NCBI GenBank assembly: GCA_043228905.1
Contig: JBHGNT010000004.1
Span: 3,224,001 to 3,288,000 of the forward strand
Direction of reading: 5' to 3'
DNA: 64,000 nucleotides
DNA from: Azolla caroliniana
Lineage: Eukaryota > Polypodiophyta
Position 1 is the stretch's first letter, and each line of letters begins with the position of its first letter. Below are positions 25,586-37,069 of the stretch, in pieces. The notes under the pieces are model-generated. The model searched no databases and was not told where the DNA came from. It worked only from the letters and a program-made list of their open reading frames with translations. The translations under genes and the position numbers were made by a program.

Positions 25586-27620
25586 TCAAATGTTTGATCA
25601 ACAATTCATCCCTACTGATTGTAAGGGACTCTTTCTGAATTGCCATGATACCTAATTTTGATGGACCTCCCACACTAATGTATACACCACCAAAAAGAAT
25701 CATCTCTGAATCTCAATAAAGATGATAGTGAAGGGTAATGCATAAGAAACCACTAAGGAATAAGATATACACAAGCTGAAGGATCATTCGTCATTCTCAA
25801 TATGATGGATGTCAAGAGCCATACATGAGAAACCACTATGGGGGGTACATACCATCAAGTGATGTTCCCCAAAGTTAATTAGGGACATGCACACACACAA
25901 GAAAGCAACAATAATCTCCTAACGTCATGTAAACAAGTAGAGAGAGAAAGAAAGTTATATTAACATCTTCCAGAAATTTAGGTGATCTATGCACAAAGAG
26001 AAGCAAGAGTCATCTTCTAACATGTAGCCTCATAGAAGTGATCAAGCTATGCAGAAGGCACATATGTTGAGTAAACTATGTTTCAAAATCATGCATTCCT
26101 GTGCGCACATGGTCCAGCTTTTATTCAATACCAAAACTTTTTATACGCTAGAGAACAACACCTCATGAATTAAAATTCTAAAGTCAACAAAACACTGTTC
26201 AGAGAGGCCATATTTGCCACAGGCGCATAATCCATACATGGAAGACCACATCGTTTCTTTAGTAGTAAACATAGCAAGCATAAATATCTAGACCATACTC
26301 AACAGTAAATACCAAATTTAAATTAGTGTGCAAAATCCAAAAATCATCTCTCATGGTCATACTCATCTGGCTCACATGCATGTTATTACAAGATAAAAAA
26401 GAGCAAAAATCATAGTTAGCAGTAGTCTAACTACAAATTTTACAAGGTTATCTCATATATAAGACATGAAAAGTTTGCTATTCAAGATTAGCTCACCTAC
26501 CAATTACCACATAGTATCCTCTGATTGCAATGGCTTCTGCAGATGCTTTTCCTATCCCAGATGATGCCTTGCAAAACAGAAAATGACAATAAGCACGTTT
26601 TTTCTTAAATCCATGAGGAAAGTTTAATGATATGAATATTGGAAGCATTTCCAGATATAGACATAGGTGCAGATAAGCTATTCTACATTACATGCATAAA
26701 CTAAGATGCTGCTTAACTTTATAGAAAGGTAGATGCAACTTTTGTTGTAGATTACTAGGGTGCATCAATACTTGTCCCCTCTTTAGATATAAGGCATATA
26801 GCAACATACCATGCCTTAAGGTCAATGTTTGTGAATGACTCTCGTCCTGCTACATAGATCTCTCAAAACCAAGTGCAATGACAAAAGGGAGATTTTTAAA
26901 CCTCATACCTTGTCTCTTAGTGCAGCTCCTTTTGAGTATGATGCATCTTTACTTGCCGCACTAGTGACAGGTGCCAGTTTTAGTCAATCATGACGTTGTA
27001 CAGTACAATTAAGTTTACATCGTACAGTTAAGTTTCATGGAGTGTAACACGTATTGGAAGAAGGTTTTGTTACAAGTGATTGCAGAATGTTTCTCCTTTT
27101 TTCTTTACACTCTTGTCTCCATCCCTTGGGCTTGTCAATTCTATATATTTTCATTTAATCAAAATAGTTCTTATGGTTTGTCTCTCTGTCTTTCTCTCCA
27201 TGTGTGCATGTGTGTGTACATACATACATGAATATATATATAGATATAGATAGATAGATAGATAGATAGATATAGATAGATAGATAGATATAGATATAGA
27301 TATAGATATATGCATATACACAGATATAGAGATGTATGTTATGTGTTAATACATATAGTCATGTATGCATGTGTGCATCAGTAGAGGATTGATGGACTAC
27401 TCACCCCTGTGACTATGCACACAGCTTTGTTAGGATTAAATGCATCACCATCGCCATCACCCGAAGACTGCTGTGGAGCCCTGTTCCGGCAGGAGGAGGA
27501 GGAGGAGAACCTTGCACAGAACAGTTTGGCATAAGAGCGCAGGATAGCCAGCACCCACAACACGCTCATCCGCCACAAATTCGCAAAGTGCAACACATTC
27601 CGAATGCCCTCCACAGCCAT
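22278..27620 (-). CDS. FEY: Short-chain dehydrogenase, FOREVER YOUNG-like
   Basis: NAD(P)-dependent oxidoreductase of the SDR family, most like plant FEY; the substrate is unknown. Nine exons, written 5-prime to 3-prime on the minus strand: 27620-27405, 26567-26501, 25522-25497, 25298-25090, 24399-24281, 24198-24082, 24013-23935, 23131-22978, 22424-22278. They total 1134 nt, 377 residues. A hydrophobic N-terminal segment (about 10-38) suggests membrane attachment. The cofactor loop TGASSGIG is at 71-78, NNAG at 155-158, and the catalytic Y-x3-K is YETSK at 247-251. Later landmarks are RVTAMAADPGIVDTRILREL and SGKYFFGGHGETI. Exon 3 is a 26-nt micro-exon encoding RSMSRLCK; only with it and the GTAGGT donor of exon 2 do all phases agree. 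Assignment to FEY specifically, and not to another plant SDR of this type, is by remembered family pattern. Confidence 0.85.
23255..23700. repeat. GGTTTAA-type dispersed repeat in FEY 3-prime intron
   Basis: Lies within the intron between exons 7 and 8 of the dehydrogenase gene (minus strand). It is rich in AACCATTAAAC/GGTTTAATGG and GGTTTGAGG words, like the block at 5885-6420. The class is not identified. Confidence 0.45.
25550..25583. repeat. (CT)n microsatellite next to the FEY micro-exon
   Basis: About 17 CT units on +, which is GA on the sense strand of the dehydrogenase gene. It ends about 28 bp upstream of the 3-prime splice site of the 26-nt micro-exon at 25,497-25,522. Confidence 0.95.
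27229..27310. repeat. (GATA)n/(TATAGA)n microsatellite
   Basis: Imperfect GATA and TATAGA repeats inside intron 1 of the minus-strand dehydrogenase gene, preceded by CATACATACATG. Confidence 0.95.
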
Positions 27621-27814
27621 CTCTCTCTCCCAAACAAAAGCAGAACAATTCCTTTCCCTTCTAACTAAACAACACCAAAGAATCTGTCTGTCTGTATTGT
27701 CTCTATCTCTCTTGGACAAGAGCAGAGAAGGAATTCCATGACATCCCCGAAGGAAGTTAAAGAAAAAGAAACAAACAAACATCAAATGATTGCAGAGTAG
27801 CATTGGATTCATAG

Positions 27815-28245
27815 CCTGAAGCCATGGAAGGCCATCAAGACACCATAACTATGCATACATATAGACATGAGCATCCTACAAGTACATACATACATACATA
27901 CATGGAAGCCATCAAATGGAAGGCCTGAAGCCATGGAAGGCCATGAAGACACCATAACTATGCATACATATAGACATGAGCATCCTACAAGTACGTACAT
28001 ACATACATACATACATACATACATGGAAGCCATCAAATGGAAGGCCTGAAGCCATGGAAGGCCATCAAGACACCATAACTATACATGCATATAGACATGA
28101 GCACCCTACAAGTACATACATGCATACATACATGGAAGCCATCAAATGGAAGGCCCGAAGCCATGGAAGGCCATCAAGACACCATAACTATGTCTATATA
28201 CATATAGACATGAGCATCCTACAAGTTTACATGCATGCATGCATG
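27815..28245. repeat. Minisatellite, four ~90-115-bp units
   Basis: Each unit carries GAAGCCATGGAAGGCCAT, AGACACCATAACTAT, a CATATAGACATGAGCA block and a variable (CATA)n run. Units differ mainly in the number of CATA repeats. The array begins about 195 bp upstream of the dehydrogenase start codon, so it occupies the promoter region. The open frames through it on both strands follow from the repeat. Confidence 0.95.
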
Positions 28246-30660
28246 CATGCATGCGGTCAAAGAGTTCGAACATAATGCAAGAGCACATGTGTTGTAGGGT
28301 TGTGGTTTTGTTGAAGTAAAAAAAGAAAATGGTTCCTTGAAAGATGGTTTTATGTGTTGTGTGTTTGTGTATGGGTTGCGCGGAAGTTAGCATTGTCCTT
28401 GTGTTAACAAAAAATTGTTCTATGTGCCACACTCTAGGAGTTCAATACTGAGTAATCATGTTGGTGGATGTGTTGTTTACAACCAGTTAAAATTAGACGT
28501 GGTCTCTTGAAATATTTTGAGGGTTGTGCTTGGATCATTGCATAGTGGGCTGGCATATGAGAATTATGTTTAATGTATGCCTTATTTGCCACACCTTATG
28601 TGTGACCAAATTGTAAGTTACTTCACTCAAGCATACTATTCTATTCTTCCACCAACATAATTTCGATATCACCAATGGCAAGACCGCTTATCACTCTGCA
28701 TGAACAACTCATCAACCAAGCAATGTATTCAAAAACTTGAAACCTGTATCATGTTCATGATTAGTCTTGCAAATGCTTGAAGATTCAAGATGATATTTAA
28801 CGTCAGAAAATCATAAATTTGGAATTGCAAGACATCTTATTTGAAGCTTTTGTGACACAAGTCATGTATCAGGTTAACAATATCAAAACTATTGTTCTAA
28901 GGGTGTCCTTACATGAAGTAAGACGTAGTGCGTGTATTGCCATTTGATGAATAGCCATTTTTAGCCTTAACAAGTTTTTATTATCATACATTCTCAAAAC
29001 CATTATAAATCTATTGTATAAATATGGGTTAAATGGACATCTCAATTAGGAAAACCATCCCGACCATTTCCTACCACACATAAGTTTAGACTTGACCATT
29101 GGTTATGCATAAGTACATTGACATATTTCCAAATCATGAGTAGCATATAACTCTTGAGTAAATCTTCCTCAAAAAACTCCCTCAAATTGATTCTAAGTTC
29201 TTGCAACCATTGCCATGTTTTGGAATTGTTGTTTGATTCATCAAAAGGAAAACAAATTCATATCTTAATATGAAAGGTGCCTAGGTCTAATGTCTTGAAC
29301 ATGTACCTTGGTCTCTTTATAAGTCCATCCTCTTCCTCTGGGAAGCCCATGAAGTAATCTTTGACCATAAAAACTCACATATATTAGGCTATTGTTCTTT
29401 GGCCACAACATCACTTGTGAGTACCTTTCCTTTTCGTCTCTTTAGTATATGAATGGCGTACATAATCCAATTATAACAATCAAGGTAGTATATATTGCAT
29501 GATACAAAGAGACAAGGTTTTATTAGAACAAACATCCCTTCCTGAAACACACATAATGAAAAAGGTAGGATATATTACACTTTATGAAAAAACACCATTA
29601 TCAACAAGAGACACACATAATCAAATGGAACTCAAGTTTCATATATTCAAATGGAACTTAAGTTTTTACAGATGTTGAAAAGTGAAGATACAATGTTCCA
29701 ACACTATTTATTATTGTGAACCATCATACATAGCTTAGACAAAAATTAGATAAGAAGAATGTCAACCGCATTTGTTGCAAAAAGGCATCAGCCTCTTCTT
29801 ATGTCCATGGACCCTACAAAAGACACCAAACAAGGTTACCATTCAACAATGTATAGGTATGAATATAGGAATGAATAAAAATATGGATTTAGGAATGAGA
29901 ATCAAACCTGGCAAAACTGAATGACACCTTTGTCTGAACATATCTGTTTAAACAACAAATCTATGTAGCAAGAATTGTAACATTAGACGCATAAATATTA
30001 CTGATAGATACTCCATCGCTACTTATTATTGTGAACCATCATTCTCCCACAATATAAATACTAGCTATGGCTATGGCTATACCAAAAGTTACAATTATGA
30101 CCTATATATAGCTATAGCTGCTATGGATTGAATCTGTTTCATCGGGAGTCTTCAAAACTTTAACATGGATATGCGAGCCGAAGCTACAACCAACATTACA
30201 ACAAAGCCAACATTTTATTCATTTCAGGTCATTATCACGAATGACTTTTCTTCTCTAGCTCAAGAGAAGTAAATGGTTTCTGCAAGTTTGTCGTATAGAA
30301 ACTCGTCATGGATTTGTTTATTACTAACTCCATGGTACACCATGTGGTGATAATCTAAGCATTGCGAAAGATAACAAACTAAGAAATGATGTGATCTATT
30401 TGGGGCAGAGCATGTACCAGATATGTTCATCTTCTAGTTGCAACAATTACATAACTCAAAACCCCAAAATTTTCGTTTCCCTTCATGATGTAAATTAGAA
30501 AAGAAAATGTTATACATATAATAAAATGACACAATGGTGCATTTCTACAAATCTCAACGCAAAATACCTGTAAAATTCTTGAACTTGCCAGTAACCCTAG
30601 ATCTGCGTTGTTGTTCCGCCCAAGGGTTGAACTTGGAGGCTGGGGAAGCACGCAGAGAGT
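28246..30660. other. Intergenic, nothing firmly recognised
   Basis: No gene is supported. On the minus strand around 29,370-29,200 short frames contain phrases such as RPRYMFKTLDLGTFH and SKTWQWLQELRINLREFF that look like decayed coding sequence, but I cannot name the family. Confidence 0.4.
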
Positions 30661-30668
30661 ATAGACAA

Positions 30669-30669
<1 letters not shown>

Positions 30670-30700
<31 letters not shown>
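30670..30700. repeat. (AG)n microsatellite
   Basis: A run of about 15 AG units immediately before the tRNA-derived SINE-like piece. Confidence 0.95.
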
Positions 30701-30701
<1 letters not shown>

Positions 30702-30702
30702 C

Positions 30703-30785
30703 CTACATGGATGTAGCTCGGTTGGTAAGGTTGCCCAATGGAGATAAGGTGGTCATGGATTCAACCCCTACATTCCACAGTGGCA
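30703..30785 (+). mobile_element. tRNA-derived SINE-like head
   Basis: A polymerase III A-box-like block, TGTAGCTCGGTTGGTAAGG (30712-30730), is followed about 27 bp later by a B-box-like block, GGATTCAACCCC (30757-30768), with a sealing CCTACATTCCAC. The cloverleaf is not complete enough for a working tRNA, so a tRNA-derived SINE head or tRNA pseudogene is more likely. The 3-prime end was not found. Confidence 0.55.
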
Positions 30786-30823
30786 TCTAATGAAATAAAA
30801 GATATAGAGAGAGGTGATAAATT

Positions 30824-30892
30824 TGGGTTTTGAACCCAAGATGTAGTGTTATTGGTGTAAACGACTTACCAATAGGGTAAGCTAATTACAAT
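30824..30892 (-). mobile_element. Second tRNA-like piece, opposite strand
   Basis: On the minus strand TTAGCTTACCCTATTGGTAAG is followed by GGGTTCAAAACCC, giving an A-box/B-box-like arrangement about 40 bp apart. It lies about 40 bp from the plus-strand piece, so the two may be an inverted pair of related SINE heads. Confidence 0.4.
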
Positions 30893-31317
30893 AAGAGAGA
30901 GAGGAAAGAGGGAGAATATTATTAGGTACCTATGCACATTGAGTATATGCATGAACAATGTTGTGTCAAAAATGGTATGTACCATGCACAATGAGGAAGT
31001 ATATGTATGAATTGGTTACTAATAACATATTGTATGCATCCATTTATATGTAATTGCACCCTCACTATAAAATGAGAATCACGCAATTGTATGCGTGGAC
31101 CTTTTACCAACATAATACCATGAGCATTGAGCAAGTATGTGCATGTAGCACAAACTAACTACTCACACTATGACATGAGCATCATCCAATGGTATTTATG
31201 AGCTAGTATCAACACTACACCATTGAGTAGCTACATATACATGGCACCGACACTCTAACATGAGCTTTTGTGCAATTGTATGAGTTTATTATGCCATATC
31301 CTCTTGCGTAATTGATT

Positions 31318-32030
31318 GTTGTCATTGAAGTACTCCAACTTGAAAGACTTAACATTTTTTGTCCCTAAGCTATGGATTCTCAAATTTATTGAGAAACTTC
31401 CTCGTATTTGCCACTTGGCATGACAAACCAATGATTCTCTTCATGTTAGATTGTTGTCAAGATTGGGCAAATATACACCCTTTTACGAATGAGGCGATAG
31501 AAAAGTAGGGATAAATCCACTTTGGAGTGTACAACGAACGAATGACCTAGTTTCGTTAGCAACCTCTCTAAATGACTCTTACTCTTAATCTTAAGCACAA
31601 TTAGTCAATATAGAAGTACATTGATAGACTTTACTAGAATGTCAGTTGCTCTAAAATCAAGAGTATACAAACAACATTAAGAAATCACCGAAGAGGCAAT
31701 TACCAAACAAATCATTGCATCCCTCGACCATTACAAATAGGATTCCATTTTTTTTCCCCACAAAAACTATACTCCATTGGTATTAAAATTAACAATGCCA
31801 AATGCAATCTACAATTTGTACATAATAGTTTCCACTCCACAAGTGTTTATAAAATAAAATAAAATAAAGTAGGATTCCATTTGAGCTCGTGTTCCATGGA
31901 GATGATGATACAACAATTACAACAGTTAAATAAGCTTGAAGACATTAAGATAGGCTCATGAGAGAGTTCAAAAACATAAAAAGAAGAAGCACAAAAATTT
32001 ACACATTAACTTTTAAACTTATTTTAGACA
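31318..32030 (-). repeat. Dispersed repeat, possible LTR fragment (copy 2)
   Basis: Reverse-complement counterpart of 2340-2965, matching over almost its whole length with small indels and interrupted by a 121-bp insertion at 31,749-31,869. The two copies are inverted and about 29 kb apart. Confidence 0.65.
31749..31869. mobile_element. 121-bp retroposon-like insertion with target duplication
   Basis: The 11-bp sequence TAGGATTCCAT flanks the insertion on both sides (31738-31748 and 31870-31880), while the other copy of the host repeat (near 2540-2555) has it once. The insertion has a T run at one end and (AAAAT)n at the other. Similar internal text (ATACTCCATTGGTATTAAAA) occurs near 4609-4660 and 6499-6520, so this is a small multi-copy family, probably SINE-like or a truncated LINE tail. 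Confidence 0.8.
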
Positions 32031-33255
32031 TTAACATTTACACATTAGAGATTAGTTGGGTAAATTTATACATGTCCCTCTAACCATATGCGTCTCTTTC
32101 TCTTTGGATCCCCGAGCTCCATGTCCAGATGCAATGGTTATCGAAATTCCAGTGTAATTCTGGGAGCAAACCGGATGATGCAACACTGAACAACTTTAGA
32201 GCTTTGGGTGCAAGTGCTAATATATTCAAGAATGAAAGTGAGAAGGTGGTTTAGATGACGACAAATGCCAACTCATAGCTTAACAATATGTGGCTACTTA
32301 TACAAAGTGGTGAAATATTGTGAAGACAAAACATACGAAGATGAAATTCAGGAAATACAGAAAGAATAGTTAGTGGCTATTTCTCCCAAAGGTTCTATGC
32401 TCAATACCTTGTAACTAGAGAATTTTAATGAAAATGATGTCCTCGTATTTGGGAAATCAATAATAAAAGACAAGACAAAGGAAGAGGAAGAAGCTGATAG
32501 GTTGAACTCATTGCCGAACCCCAAGACTTCGACACATGAAGTGTTGAGAAAATCCAATAGATGGCACACGCGTCGTCATCAAAGCTCTAGGCCAAAATCA
32601 CAATATTATCCAATAGAAGAACAATCATGATGATGGGAAGATGATTGAACATGTTAATGGTGACACCAAGGGTAGTAGACATGTGCAAGATGGCCATCAA
32701 GTCGATCAAGACACCTCAAGGGGTCTTCCCCACAAATCTATCCAACACCTTTAGCTCAATGGCATTAATGGTGAAGTTGAGGGAAATAGACAGGCGCAAG
32801 ATGGCCATCAAGTGGATCAAGATAACTCCAAGGGTGTTTCCCCAAATTTATCTAACACCCCAAGCTCAGTGGAGCATGATGAGATGAAGAATGAGATGGA
32901 CCCAACATGTGCATGTGCATCCATCGCCATTATGCGGGCATGTGTACATGTCTTACACAAATACTAAAAAAGAAGACGAGGATAGGCCCAACATATGCAT
33001 CCAATGCACATGGCCGCATAGTGGCGATGGATAGCCAAAACTTCATAATGTTGTCATGGGAATAATGTTAAGGGCCAATTCATGGATCTTTCAATGTATC
33101 TTTGAATCGTCCAATAATTCGCCATGGTCACGAGCAAGAGGCCTAGCTAGTTAGCTAGCCATTCGACAATGAAAAGAATACATGGGAGGGGTAATGTGAC
33201 AATTTATGAAAATTTTAGGATGGCCATTTTTTGCAACCTATATCTATCTATCTAC
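32031..33255. other. Intergenic, possible decayed coding remnant
   Basis: On + around 32,330-32,600 short frames contain acidic/lysine-rich phrases (ENDVLVFGKSII, KDKTKEEEEADRL), and at 32,650-32,860 a ~118-bp segment with CAAGATGGCCATCAAGT is duplicated in tandem. This looks like degenerate coding DNA of unknown family. No gene is called. Confidence 0.35.
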
Positions 33256-33475
33256 ATACATACATAAATACACACACACACACACACACATACATGCATG
33301 CATACACACACACACATGTGTATATGCACATACATGCATGCACACACACACACACACATGTATATATGTACATACATGCATGCATACACATATTATGTAT
33401 GTATGTATGTGTGTATATGTAGCGGCAATGAAAAGACAGGGGTAATTTGTATGTGTGTATATGTATGTATGTATC
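33256..33475. repeat. Compound (CA)n/(CATG)n/(ATGT)n microsatellite
   Basis: Several CA tracts separated by ATACATGCATGCA blocks, then ATGTATGT repeats. Open frames on both strands through this tract are compositional. It lies 150-370 bp upstream of the L21 start codon. Confidence 0.95.
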
Positions 33476-33621
33476 CAGGGAGGGGTAATTTGGTAATTTA
33501 CTGAAAATTCAGACAGGGCCATTTGTGTAATTTTAATAAACTCAGCATAATTACTGGAGATTGACTTGTTTGTTGCCAAGGTCTTGGCGAGGTTTTAGGG
33601 TTTCCACGCCTTCCTTGCACA

Positions 33622-35335
33622 ATGGCGTCTTCGTCTGCACAGAGACTCTCTGTGAAGCTCCTCCTTCAATGGCGGCGTTTCGCAGCAGCGCCTCTCACCT
33701 CATTCGCGAGAAACTCCATCCATCAGAGCCTTCCATCGCCTCTTCCCTCTATCTCTACACAGAACTCCCACTCAATTTCTCTACTCGCGTCAGGTATTCG
33801 CTCCCTACGCATTCGGCATTCCTCCTCCTCTTCCTCGGGGAAAGAAGGAGGAATAGAAGAAGGAAAATCCAACGGAGGATCAGACCGTGAAGCGATCGAT
33901 GATCGAAGTAATGAAGAATTAGATGAGAGCGATGACGACGGTGAAGAGATGGATGGAGATGAGAATGATGACGACGAAGATGATGAGTCCCAGTTTCTTT
34001 CAGAAACGCAGAGATCTCTTCCCGATTTCAAAGATCCTATCGAGGAGGCTGCATATATCGGGTATAAGGTCGATGGCCGCATCAAAGCTGGAGATTTTTC
34101 CAATTTCAAGCCTCCAAAAGCATTTGCAGTTGTTCAGGTATGTTATCTTCCCTGCGTTTTCTGAGCATCTCGAAGGTATATGCTTTGTGCACAGCTGCAA
34201 TGTCAAATTTACTTAAATAGATGCATGCTTTTCACACGCTTTAGAGAAAGTTTGCTTCAAGTTACAAACCTAGATACAAAGCATATCATAGATGCAAATT
34301 TGGAGTAAGATGTCAGCCAATCACGTGTATTCAGAGGAGGATATGATCTAAAATGCAATCTTTACTAGATCTGTTAGAGAAAGAGTTGCTACATTGTCCC
34401 AGAGAAAAGATGTTTTATGAAACCAGTTTGTTGTACGTGATATAGAAAATACAGTTTGAGCTAAACTTTCCAAATGTGTTAGAGAAAATGCAATATGGCA
34501 ACTTTCGTTAGAGAAAAGAGATACTATTTCACGTATTTTTAAAGCTTTTCTTAGAGTAAAGAGATGGTATTTTACATATTTTCTCATGTACAATGCAAGT
34601 GGCTTTGTGATGGGGATACCTAACACATCTCAAGGCATGGCATTTTTCAGGTTGGTTCTCATCAGTTCAAAATTTCTCCCGGGGATTGTATTTACACTGA
34701 GAAGCTTAAGTTTGCAGACGTCAATGACAAGGTGATTGAGAAACATTGTTTTATCATCATCATTTAGTAAGTGTGGGGAATTTAAAAGGAGTTTTATTTA
34801 AAGAGTATTGGTTATTGGCATGCAGTTAGTCTTAGAAAAGGTGTTGTTATTGGGTTCAAAGACTCAAACAATCATAGGCAGACCCTTTGTGCCCAAAGCC
34901 TTTGTTCATGCAGCAGTTGAAGAACAGGTGATGCATGAAGTGTTTCCATTGCCTGAAAATAGAACTGATGAGCTAGATAACAGTTAATACTAATTTCATT
35001 GTCAACTTCAGGTCCTTGATGCTAAGGTTATAATATTCAAGAAAAAAAGAAGAAAAAATTATCGGAGAACGAGGGGTCATCGACAGGTAGTATTACTCAA
35101 AGTCAATCAAACTACATTATAATCAAGAGAATTTTTTTTTGAAGAGATCTTTGTTTGTTTCACTCTTCCATGGAAGCTTGTTTTTGTTCATGTAGTGTTT
35201 CACCTTATCACACTGGGTGTACCATGAAATGTTTACCTTGGGGTTAAAATGTGTTTATAATGATGACAGGAATTAACAAGATTGCGGATCCTAGACATTA
35301 GGGGACTTGGAGAGAGCTGGTCTGGAGTTGCTTAG
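33622..35335 (+). CDS. NFD1: Ribosomal protein L21, mitochondrial type
   Basis: Large-subunit ribosomal protein L21 (bL21), which binds 23S rRNA; the plant homologue NUCLEAR FUSION DEFECTIVE 1 is mitochondrial. Five exons, all in phase 0: 33622-34137, 34651-34731, 34826-34927, 35012-35086, 35270-35335; 840 nt, 279 residues. The first ~75 residues are Ser/Arg-rich with few acidic residues, as in a mitochondrial targeting peptide. A strongly acidic Asp/Glu tract follows at about 92-130. The bL21 core starts near residue 166 (FAVVQVGSHQFKISPGD) and includes VLEKVLLLGSKTQTIIGRP and the basic signature KKKRRKNYRRTRGHRQ, followed by LTRLRIL. No disabling change is seen. The acidic linker and long N-terminus separate it from bacterial L21 (about 100 residues). 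Confidence 0.93.
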
Positions 35336-35500
35336 AATATTATGCACTTTATCTTCTATCTTCTGCAATGAATGATGGTACTTCCAATATAATGTATTCA
35401 AGAATCAGAAGGCCAAAAATCTTAAAAGTTGTTATATAGTCTAAACCCCAGTGCAAGAGTGTTCTGGCTTCCAACTGCATGCTGTGGTATGGGTAACATA
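35336..35500 (+). other. Probable L21 3-prime UTR
   Basis: AT-rich sequence directly after the L21 stop codon. AATAA-type words occur (AATATAATG near 35,385), but no clear polyadenylation signal can be assigned. Confidence 0.4.
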
Positions 35501-36220
35501 TACTTTTAAAATTGCTCTATTGGGTCTGCCCATCATAGCTGTTTAGATTTTGATTCTGGCTATGAGGATAAAAAGGCTGATCTGAATGCCATCCAAGCTA
35601 ATATTCTTCTGTCTGCAGGAGGCATCACAGTGCCACATATCAAGGGTATATTTCTGAGTGAGAAAGGATTTTTTGGGTATTTAGGAAATGATGCATTTTA
35701 CGTTGTATCTTTTGTGATGAATAATACACAATACTTCCAACACAAAGGATTCAAGCATCAAAGGGTCAACATTGAACCCCAGCATTTTTGCTTTTTGGTT
35801 TTCCTATCCTGTTTAAACTTGAATAGCATGATGCTGGCTTTTAAAATTACTGTATTGAGTTTGCCCATGATAGTTCGGATTTTGAGTCTTGGAAATGATG
35901 AAAAAAGGCCAATCTAAATGCCACTTGTGCTCTTATTTTGGTCTGTTGGAGGCATTATGATGCAACCTGTCATGGCTATTTTTCCAAGTCAGAATAGAAA
36001 TTTTGAGGTTTAAGATTTTGGTTTAAATTTGAAGCAACTGGCTTTTTAAAATTGCTCTATCCAGCTTGCCCATGGTAGTTCAGATTTTGATTCTTGGTAA
36101 TGATGAAAAAAAGGCCGGTCCGAAAGCCACCCGAGCTCTTATTGTGCTCTGTAGGAGGCTTCATGATGCATCCTATCAAGGGTATTTTCTGAGCCAGAAT
36201 AGAATCTTTCAAGGTTAAGG
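35500..36220. repeat. Three diverged tandem-like units downstream of L21
   Basis: A unit with TTTTAAAATTGCTCTATTG, GCCCAT-ATAG, AGATTTTGATTCTTGG, ATGATGAAAAAAAGGC, TGCCACC-AGCTC and GGAGGCAT-ATGATGC recurs at about 35,505-35,680, 35,830-36,005 and 36,045-36,220. The copies are clearly diverged, so the array is old. An open frame at 35,630-35,917 lies across it and is not accepted. Confidence 0.75.
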
Positions 36221-37069
36221 AAGCGATAGTGAAACAAGTGGGGTTTGAGGATCCCCAATAGCGCTCTATTCTTGGGAGGAAAGAATTTAGTAAATCTGAT
36301 TCACTATAAACACGTGTTATGAATTCTTGAAGAAATATGCTTTCTGTTGATGATGTTAGTCAGCAGACAATAGAACTATTCAATTTCAGGAGAAAATAAT
36401 CATAGAGTTTTCTACTTGATACATTCCTCCAGCAATATAAATTGTATTACTTTCACAAAGTGTCAGTGGCAAGTTGAGGCACATTTTGTACTGCAAGTTT
36501 TGTGTTAAACATTGAAGAAGCAAACAGAGCATGTCAGTGATTTCATAAGCTGTCAGAAAAGGAAAAGTGCTTCCTAGGCCATACAATATATATGGTCACA
36601 AGTCAGTTATAAAGTCATATGCAGAAATCGGAAAGTCATGTGCTCAACCTTCACATTCTTTAGCAGAACCTAATAGACCCATGGTTACTAAAAACTTAAC
36701 TCGAACCTGAAAAAAGAAAAGTGGCTAAATAGTGGAAAGCTATCCTTTGTATGCCTGGCATTTATTATGTAGATTTTACTAAATTTACTCGAATTGTGCT
36801 AGAAGGCCTGATGTTTTTGGAGTTTAACTAAGTGTGGCTACCGAAAGATATCATTGTAGTGTTATACCATGCCGAAATGATTATTCAGGTGGCTAAGATG
36901 GCCTTGAAGTTAGTTCCTTTGTCACCAAATTTCCCAGCTACTTGATCTCTACCACTATTTTTAAGGTGTGTCTGTATTGATACATATTTGTCTGCTCCTT
37001 AGTTTCTCTAACTTGGAGCACATTATGAGTTCTGCTGAAAATATTTGTTTCTTTGATGAGCTTCTACTT
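36221..37069. other. Intergenic, nothing recognised
   Basis: No gene or structured repeat is seen between the three-unit array and the left end of the segmental duplication. Confidence 0.4.

Noticed and set aside
27815-28245. CRISPR-like regular spacing of repeats
   Set aside because: This is eukaryotic DNA; the units are a minisatellite with no unique spacers and variable CATA runs.
30703-30785. Functional tRNA gene
   Set aside because: A-box and B-box words are present, but acceptor-stem pairing and anticodon arm cannot be formed convincingly.
33206-33579. Several open frames with His/Thr or Cys/Val repeats
   Set aside because: They translate the compound CA/CATG microsatellite.
33723-34109. 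128-codon minus-strand serine-rich frame
   Set aside because: It is the antisense shadow of the acidic tract and targeting peptide of L21 exon 1.
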